In this document: positions 56,699 through 64,000 of the stretch, piece by piece
How the letters are laid out: each line of letters opens with the position of its first letter
How positions within the stretch are numbered: position 1 is the first letter of the stretch
DNA from: Narthecium ossifragum
Lineage: Eukaryota > Streptophyta > Magnoliopsida > Dioscoreales > Nartheciaceae
NCBI GenBank assembly: GCA_963920575.1
Contig: OY986971.1
Coordinates: 6,388,779 to 6,452,778, forward strand
Length of the DNA: 64,000 nt
Reading direction: 5' to 3'
Position numbers and translations under genes: made by a program
Notes under the pieces: generated by a model
Told to the model about the DNA's origin: nothing
Database searches by the model: none
The model's input: only the letters and a program-made list of their open reading frames with translations

Positions 56699-58864
56699 AA
56701 ACCCGATTTGTATATCCTAAACCGGGTACCTAGTAAGGTCGTTCCCAAAACTCCTTTTGAGTTATGGATGGAAAGGAAACCGTGTTTAGCACATTTACAC
56801 ATCTGGGGTTGTACCGCAGAGGCTCGATTATATAATCCACAAGAAAAGAAATTGGACCCAAGGACCATTACATGTTCCTTCATTGGGTATCCAGAAAGGT
56901 CAAAGGGTTTTAGGTTTTATTGTTCATCACACACCACTAGAATTATTGAGACCGGAACAGCTAGGTTCATTGAGGATGGCGAAATGAGTGGGAGTGGTGA
57001 ACCGCATAATGCGGTGCTAGAGGAAATTACAGATAAATTTCCTATTACAGTTGCACCAAGAGATGTCACACATGATCTGGTTCAACCAGAGATTGTGGAG
57101 CATCAACCGGCGCCTAACGCACCAACTCCTGATTAGATTGCCAATGAACATGACCCAATAAGTCATAATCACAATAATGATCACGAATCTGGAATATTAA
57201 GGAGGTCTACTAGAGATAGGAGACCAGCAATTTCAAATGATTATATTATTTATTTACAAGAACGTGATTATGACATTGGGATTACAGATGATCCACTCTC
57301 TTTTGATTCTGCCATGAATAGTAATGATTATGAACTTTGGTTAAATGCCATGAAAGATGAGATTGAATCCACTAAGAAAAATCAAGTTTGGGAACTTGTC
57401 GAATTCCCTGAAGGATTTAAACATGTTGGTTGTAAATGGATATATAAGACCAAAAGGGATTCTAAGGGCAATATCGAGAGGTATAAGGCCAGACTCGTAG
57501 CAAAGGGATTCACTCAAAAGGAGGGCATTGATTACCATGAGACATTTTCTCTTGTGTCTAGTAAGGATTCATTTAGAATCATTATGGCATTAGTAGCTTA
57601 TTATTATTTAGAGCTACATCAAATGGATGTAAAGACTGCATTTTTACATGGGGACTTAGAGGAAGAGGTGCATATGGAACAGCCTAAAGGTTTTATAGTG
57701 CAAGAAAATAAAAGACTGGTATGTAAATTAAAGAAATCCATATATGGTCTTAAACAAGCTTCTAGGCAATGGTACTTAAAGTTTAATCGTATCATTACTT
57801 CCTTCGGATTCACTGAAAATATTGGTGATCATTGTATATATCTAAAGGTGAGTGGGAGAAAGTTTATATTTTTGGTTCTATATGTGGATGATATCTTACT
57901 TGCCAGTAGTGATTTAGGTCTCTTGCATGAAACTAAAAGATTTCTTTCTGATCATTTTGATATGAAAGATATGAAAGATGCTTCTTATGTTCTTGGGGTA
58001 GAAATCCATCGTGATAGGAAAAAGAGGTTACTTGGTTTATCACAGAGGCATTACATTACTAGGATCCTAGAAAGGTTTGACATGTCTAACTGCTCATCTA
58101 CTCTCGTGCCAATCGTTAAAGGAGACAAATTCAGTAAATTTCAATGTCCCAGGAATGAGATTGAACGAAATCATATGAAAGATATACCTTATGCTTCTGC
58201 ACTAGGTAGTCTGATGTATGTTCATGTATGTACTCGTCTTGACATTAGTTATGCTTTGGGGATGCTTGGAAGGTATCAAAGTGATCCTGGAATGGATCAT
58301 TGGAAGGCAATAAAGAAAGTGATGCGATACTTGCAGGGTACTAAAGATCATATGCTCACATATAGGATGACCGATCAGTTGGAAGTGATTGATTATGCCG
58401 ATACAGATTATGCTGGTTGCCTCGATTGCAGAAAGTCCACTTCATGTTATATTTTTCTGCTTGCTGGTGGAGCAATCTCTTGGAAAAGCGTTAAACAACG
58501 CATTATAGCTTGCTTTACTATGGAAGCAGAATATATGAGTTGCTTTGAGGCCTCCTCACATGGACTATGGTTGAGGAAGTTTATTTCAGGACTTCAGGTT
58601 ATGGATTCTATATCCAGACCCCTGAAGATTTATTGTGACAATTCCGCAGCAGTTTCCTTCTCCAATAGCAGCAAGATTACCAATGCGAACAAGCACATTG
58701 ATATTAAATTTCTTGCTGTCAATGATAGAATAAGTAGTCATCAAGTGTCTATTGTTTCTATTAGTACTACTTGTATGTTGGCTGATCCCTTGACGAAAGG
58801 TTTGTTGCCCAAGGTTTTCAATGAGCATGTTAAAGGCATGGGCATTTGTCAATGGGATATTTAG
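56699..58864 (+). pseudogene. Copia integrase C-terminus, RT and RNase H
   Basis: Continues the Copia gene after the insert: the integrase tail (LNRVPSKVVPKTPFELW; FIGYPERSKGFRFY), then a stop near 57133, then RT from 57314. RT holds KARLVAKGFTQKEGIDYHETF, HQMDVKTAFLHGDLEEEV, YGLKQASRQWY and catalytic LYVDDILLAS. RNase H follows with DYADTDYAGC and a terminal ADPLTKGL. The stop at 58862-58864 precedes about 480 nt to the 3' LTR. The RT/RNase H part is intact. Confidence 0.9.
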
Positions 58865-59348
58865 TATAGACACTTATTTGAGATCTCAGTTAAATACTAT
58901 GACTACTTTACCTTCTGTTTATTCATACTTGTATATACATTACAGTTGACTTTTGTCATGCTTATAGTTAACAGAAGGGTCATATTTATATGACATTAGG
59001 GGATCATTTACATAGGCATTACAGTTATTGGTAGCCTATGTACTCCATTATTTAAGACCGGGTTAAGTGAAGGTTATTGATGTTGTGGTACATGGAAGGA
59101 AATATGTCAATTAAGAGATGTATGATCGCCATGATCTGCATTAATGGTTTTTGCTTAATCAAGGTATAAAGGTTTTGATTGAGATAGTTTATTGGGCATT
59201 GTTTTTTAAAATTGGATGCGCATCCGTCGAGTTTTTTTTTAAATTTTGAATCATGACTATTATTTTTCAAATATTAGTTTGACAGTGTTTTTTTCAAAAG
59301 AAAGGTTAAGAGTTACATTCAAGCCATAATATAGACCAGCTGGGAGAA

Positions 59349-59770
59349 TGTTGGATTTAACTCCTTAATGTGGTCTAATTATAACTTGAGTAGGTTTAAC
59401 TCTTGAGTCAAGTCCTGATTCTACTAAAGAGCCCAATTAATCAGAGTTCTATTCCCACTCAGATGATGGAGTTTAACCTCAATTAGAGTTCTAGTCCTAT
59501 GATGGTTGGACACTTTCACTTCTATATATATGAGGCCCTGGTCCCTTTCTCTGCTCACAGTTTAAGCCTAAAGGATCCCCATCGTCCTTAAGGATAAAGG
59601 TTGGAGAGTGAGATTAAGAGAGAGAAGACCAGTCCAGCCTACCGTCTTGAGTAGGCGGTACAACGGTGAATGGAGTCATCGTATTATATACACGATGACG
59701 GAAGGTATGATTTATTTCAGTATTATATTATTGCTTTACGTGAATATACATGACAGTATAATTGCTAACA
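59349..59770 (+). repeat. Copia 3' LTR
   Basis: 422 bp, TGTTGG...TAACA, with a TATA-like CTATATATATG near 59522. It is preceded by the purine tract and followed by the TCCAA duplication. Its intact state shows what the rearranged 5' LTR has lost. Confidence 0.9.
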
Positions 59771-59775
59771 TCCAA

Positions 59776-60829
59776 TGGATTAAGGGATGAGCGGATCCCG
59801 GATCCACTTTATCCCGTTGTTTGGTGTGCAATGGTACATAGAATCCATGTGGATCCGACCAACCTCACATCCCACTTTTCTTGAATCACGGCATCCACTC
59901 AAATTGAGCGGACGCCGCTATCCATCCCAAGCGGAATCCGCAATTGAGATGGGCCCACGATTTCTCATCCCAAACGAGCTAATGTGAATGTGTTGGTACT
60001 TTGGAAAGTGGTGTGGTGGTGTCGTGGTGATGAATAATCTTGGGATGCACCTGCCCTTTTTGAATTGAATATATAGGATACCACCTACCTCCTATTATAT
60101 TCCTTAGAGATGGATCATATTATATTCGAAGGATGGGACTTGGGAGTACCCAAAATTAGTGGTGATTTCTTCTTTCTGATATAGATTTTGAGAGTTTGAA
60201 TAGATAATGCTTTATTTTAATAACCTATAGTTAAATAGGTAAAACTAGCTAGCTTATAATTCTTTATTGGTTTATTTGAAATCAAGCAGCTGACTGTAGA
60301 TTTATAAATGATGCCAAGTTATTGTAATTGCTATACATAAGAAAACTCCTATATATTATTGCTAAGTGCTAACTCTATTTAATGCGCAATTGAGGCGGGC
60401 CTAGTAAAGAGAGGCTATGGATTCAGATGGCCGCTAGCAATTCAACCCAATATACTTATGTATTCATGATATTGTCAAGTTTTTATAGTTTGTAATAATT
60501 TTGTTGAGTTATAAGGACTAAGGATCAACGCACGAGACATGTATAAGTTGAAGATTATTTATCTCTCATGAGTATTGTTATTATTATAAAAGAAAACAAA
60601 TCTTAGTTTGAATAAAATCTAAATCTTTATTATTAACATGTTATCAAAATTCACTCGGTTTCAATTCAGAGATTTATGAACCAAACATTAGGATTCACAA
60701 AATCAGAAGATTCAACTCATTCGTACTAGACAAACCAAAATCCACAGAATCACCAAATTCAGCTCATTCTTCATTCATCTCATTCAGCTCATTCATCATA
60801 TTCCGGGTTGCCAAACGCACCCTAAGTGC
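59776..60829. other. Intergenic DNA without supported features
   Basis: AT-rich, no convincing ORF, RNA or repeat. A GC-richer patch near 59790-59990 may be a MITE remnant but no ends were found. Confidence 0.4.
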
Positions 60830-60862
60830 ACCACATCGTTACCAACCGAATTATGTTATATG

Positions 60863-60990
60863 TTCGGTTTTTAAAAACCGAACACTATGTTATATGGTTC
60901 GATCGGTAACAACCGAATTATGTATTTTTACATGGTTCGGTTGTTACTGATTGAACCATATAACATAGTGTTCGATTTTTAAAAACCGAA
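60863..60990. repeat. Palindromic MITE-like hairpin
   Basis: 55-bp arms (60863-60917 and 60936-60990) pair with about three mismatches around an 18-nt spacer. Each arm itself contains the smaller hairpin TTCGGTTTTTAAAAACCGAA or a variant. Non-coding. Confidence 0.8.
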
Positions 60991-61599
60991 TAAAAAAATG
61001 ATGCGATGTACTTAACACTTTGTGTGGTATATTTAGCCTGACCCATGATAGAATCCAACACTACTGCTCACGATGGCAGCCATTGTTACCTCCACAACTA
61101 ATTGTAGCTGATGCTTTCTCAGCACCTTCCCATATCAGCTTTACTTGCACTATAGTCATAATCAACAACACAATCCTATTCAAACACTTCTTTCTCCGGA
61201 GTCCAGGCCGCCAGGATGCGTCATCACTCATCAGCTTGTATTTATATTACTTTGTTGGTGATACGTCTCAATACTCATTGACCAAATAGCTGACTCCTTG
61301 TCCACAATCCACATCCTCCGCAAAATCCCACATTTCTATGGAATAATAGATACACCCTTTTTGTGTCGTAAACTTGAAACTATGTAAACATAATTTAGTA
61401 TCTATAAGACTATATAAACATAAACCCATCCCTTGATCCCTTCTTATCAGCTTAAACTATTAGCATGATTGATGAAGTTAATAGAATGTCAAAGCAGATC
61501 GAGATCAAATGATCAATCTTTAAAATTTTGTGGGCTATAAGCAGATCAGTGTTGACATCCAGATGGGCTATACCTGTTTTGGGATACTTTCGGTCAGAT

Positions 61600-61995
61600 T
61601 TTGCTTCGCTATGGGATTCTTTCCGGGCTTTGGTTGAATGAAGCTAAATCTAGTGCCCGGTTTTCCCCAACTATTGATCATGCCAGACGTTCTATTCTCA
61701 GTCAAATACTCCATGTTCAGATATTGGAGTTGGGTGACCCTTGGACCTAATTGGGTGCGCCAATCTCTGAGTGCCGGCTAAAGCCCATTGATTTTGGTTC
61801 TCTTTTGGAAAAGGTTCTCTCCAAGACTCTCCTCTAGGGCGGCGTGCCAGCTCTCAAATGCTGGGAGGTTGGTTCTTATTCGATCCGTTCTTCATGCCTC
61901 TATGGTTCACAACATGTTGTCGGTTGGCTTGCCAAGCAGTGTACTTCAGACTCTAGAAGCAATCTTTCGCACTTTAATTTGGGGGTACATGTGAA
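61600..61995 (+). pseudogene. LINE reverse transcriptase remnant
   Basis: Translations in shifting frames show NEAKSSARFSPT, LGAPISE, and SNAGRLVLIRSVL with LEAIFRTLIWG. These are the segments that follow the RT palm in plant L1 LINEs. Frameshifts and stops make it a short fossil. It is not close to the other three LINEs. Confidence 0.7.
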
Positions 61996-62159
61996 GATCC
62001 GTTCCTCTATACCTGGTTTGACCGTGGAGGTTGGACCCGTCGGTTTGGTTGGCTTTGTTTTGCATCGGTTGCGATCTGGTGATCGCGTTGCTCCCTACGA
62101 CTTCGAAGGGAAAATAAGTAATTTGCTCTTGCGGAGTTGGGTTTCACACGCGTAGTGTA

Positions 62160-64000
62160 CACACGGTCTCATGAGTGATGGATGTGTTTGCTAGAACCCT
62201 AGACGAGCTTTGAATAAGAAGATCCGAGTTCGAGCGCGAAAGTTTACCTTTAGGGCAAATTTTTAGCCATGGATGTGATTGGTTTCGAGGTTGCCCTTGA
62301 GGTTGAGATCCCAACCCGAGCTCGCTCCCTGGAGCGAGCGATCGGACACGGATTGAGGATTTAAATAGGTGATGCCAAGATCTATTTCTTTTCTACCAGT
62401 TTCTTCGGGTTTTAGAGAGAGGTTTTGGGAGCTCGAGGGAGGCTATTGCAGTGGCTTGGAGGTGACCAAATCTTGGGGAAAGACCAATTTAGGCCATCCT
62501 AAATTGGATTAGCGGAGTTTGGGGCAAGATTAGCTTGGTTAAGGTAGAGTTTCTATCCTTGAACCGAAGTTTAGGCTATATTGGGGTGGTTTATGAATGT
62601 TTTATGGTTTTCTCTTCGTTGGAATGCTTCCCTATGCCTAGATATCTTGTGTTTCAAGTTTCATTGCGTTTCATCACCGTTTGATCAGAGTTTTGAAGAT
62701 TTTCCCTCTGGGTTTCTGAAACTGCCAAGAACGAGCGATCGATCGATCGATCTCTCCCCTGGGAGAGTGGATGCATTGTGGCCATTTTTAAGTTCTCTTC
62801 AATCCCTTTTCTTTCTGAACCAATGCTATGACCTCCCTAATCACATCTAGTACCAGCATGCTTAGTTTCATGCTTTTTTGATGATTTTTTAGGTTATGGT
62901 AAGTTTTCATATTGGCTAAGTTTCTTGCAAGTCATGGTTTTTATGTGAAATTGGAGCATGTCATATATAAGTACATACTATATCTGTTAGGCCCTATTGG
63001 CCGAGCCTTATGTAGGCTTGTGAGTAAACCGGGGGAGTCATGCCCCCTAGGAATGTTTAGTTTAATTGGTCGAAGGTGTGTCTTAGTTAATTGTGTTTGA
63101 ATGGTTGTTTCAGGCCAAATGTGTGCCGTTGATGAATGTTTAGTTGAATGCATGGTTTGGTTGGTTGGCTTCGTGGAGGCTTAAGTGTGGCCTAGTTGTG
63201 TTCCTTGTAGCTTTAATCTCAATTATATTTATATTGAGCTCAAACCTCTGTTTTGCTTGTATCATATTTATCTCTTAGCAAGCTTTGAGTTATGCTTAGT
63301 CCTTGTATGGTAATGTGGTATAATGTTGCATGCTTGTGATCCTATGTATACGCATGTTCATTCATGCATGATGATTGCATTAGAAGCATTAAGAATAGAT
63401 CGTGGCGAATGGATGATTCGTCGATCCGTGCGCAACTCAGGTACGCCAGATCTAGGCCTCGGGCTGGGCTTGGGTAGAATACGGTTTAGGATGCGATTGT
63501 TGATTGATTATTTTACCTTTGGGAATTATTATATAGTTGGTCTCGAAAATCGCTGTGCTTAAGGTGTAGAGGTTGTGTCATAAGTTTCCCGGGCTTGGTG
63601 CCTATTGTGTGGGGGATTACACATCACCTTGGGTTCTACTCCCTTTCTTGATACCTTGTACAATGTGGTCAAGGATGAGGCCGACGGCGGTGTAATGACG
63701 ATGTGCTCATTAGGCTCGCCACCTTGTTTCACTACCAGCGTTGCAGCCCTAGGGAAGAGGAACGGCGGTTAGTGCAGGAGAGATAACAACCCTGGGTCCG
63801 TCTCCTGAAGTAGGTGGTGAGTGTAGAGAGATCTTCCTAGGACCGTGACGGATCCCGACACTGTTGTTGTTGCCTTTCTTTTGTATGTGACGTTAGAGTA
63901 GAACCTTATTAAGCTTTGTTGCTCACCCTACCCGCGTTGCGTTTACAAGTACAGGCGCAACTCCCTCTTTTCTAGGCAGCCACGGGTTCGGAGATGCTTC
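62160..64000. other. Unassigned DNA, possibly retrotransposon LTR or leader
   Basis: 1.8 kb without a convincing gene. Balanced base composition, GATC runs near 62735, and a tail (63890-63980) with TTGCTCACCCTACCCGCGTT resemble plant gypsy LTR/leader DNA. The window ends before a partner repeat could be seen, so this stays a guess. Confidence 0.3.

Larger units (their letters stand above)
46096..59770 (+). mobile_element. Ty1/Copia retrotransposon, interrupted by a nested element
   Basis: The LTR starts TGTTGGATTTAAC at 46096 and 59349. The 3' LTR ends TAACA at 59770. A 5-bp duplication TCCAA flanks it (46091-46095, 59771-59775). A purine tract (GGGAGAA) precedes the 3' LTR. Without the 7.6-kb insert it is about 6.07 kb. 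Gene order gag, protease, integrase, RT, RNase H is Copia-type. The 5' LTR is rearranged, gag is broken and integrase is split, so it is dead. Confidence 0.92.

Noticed and set aside
1..64000. CRISPR arrays, tRNA or rRNA genes, bacterial defence systems
   Set aside because: Repeats present are minisatellites or transposon ends; no cloverleaf or rRNA motif was seen, and the content is plant nuclear.

Overview
This window looks like nuclear DNA of a flowering plant, most likely a monocot. One host gene is intronless with very GC-rich third codon positions (a lectin receptor kinase). A second is an AT-richer EIN3-like transcription factor. Almost everything else is transposable elements and integrated virus DNA. 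No bacterial operons, CRISPR arrays, rRNA or tRNA genes were seen.

Region 1 (1-15086): two broken endogenous caulimovirid copies of one family, E1 on + and E2 on -. They sit tail to tail across a short TA tract and form an inverted repeat with arms of almost 7 kb. Region 2 (15087-16953): TA-rich DNA and a 5'-truncated LINE. Region 3 (16954-27947): a nested compound element with Mutator-like features (matching termini and a perfect 9-bp target duplication). It holds long-arm foldback elements, a third caulimovirid copy (E3) inserted in one foldback arm with a 36-bp target duplication, and a captured AAA-ATPase 3' fragment. Region 4 (27948-38930): a LINE with a 17-bp target duplication, the receptor kinase at 33197-35815, small MITE-like elements, a GA/CT-rich foldback element and minisatellites. 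Region 5 (38930-45130): a third LINE and the EIL gene on the minus strand. Region 6 (46096-59770): a Copia element whose integrase is split by a 7.6-kb non-autonomous Ty3/gypsy-type element. That inner element carries an unusual acidic, repeat-rich ORF. Region 7 (59776-64000): a palindromic MITE, a LINE remnant and unassigned DNA.

The caulimovirid family has this order: movement protein; a second ORF abutting it (N-terminal domain, coat region with zinc knuckle, protease, RT, RNase H); and a final ORF that starts with an RGG-rich tract and overlaps the pol stop. This layout resembles florendoviruses, but the genus is an inference. All three copies carry several stops and/or frameshifts, so none is an intact viral genome. 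Only two host genes look functional: the receptor kinase (membrane signalling) and the EIL factor (nuclear). They show no operon-like link.
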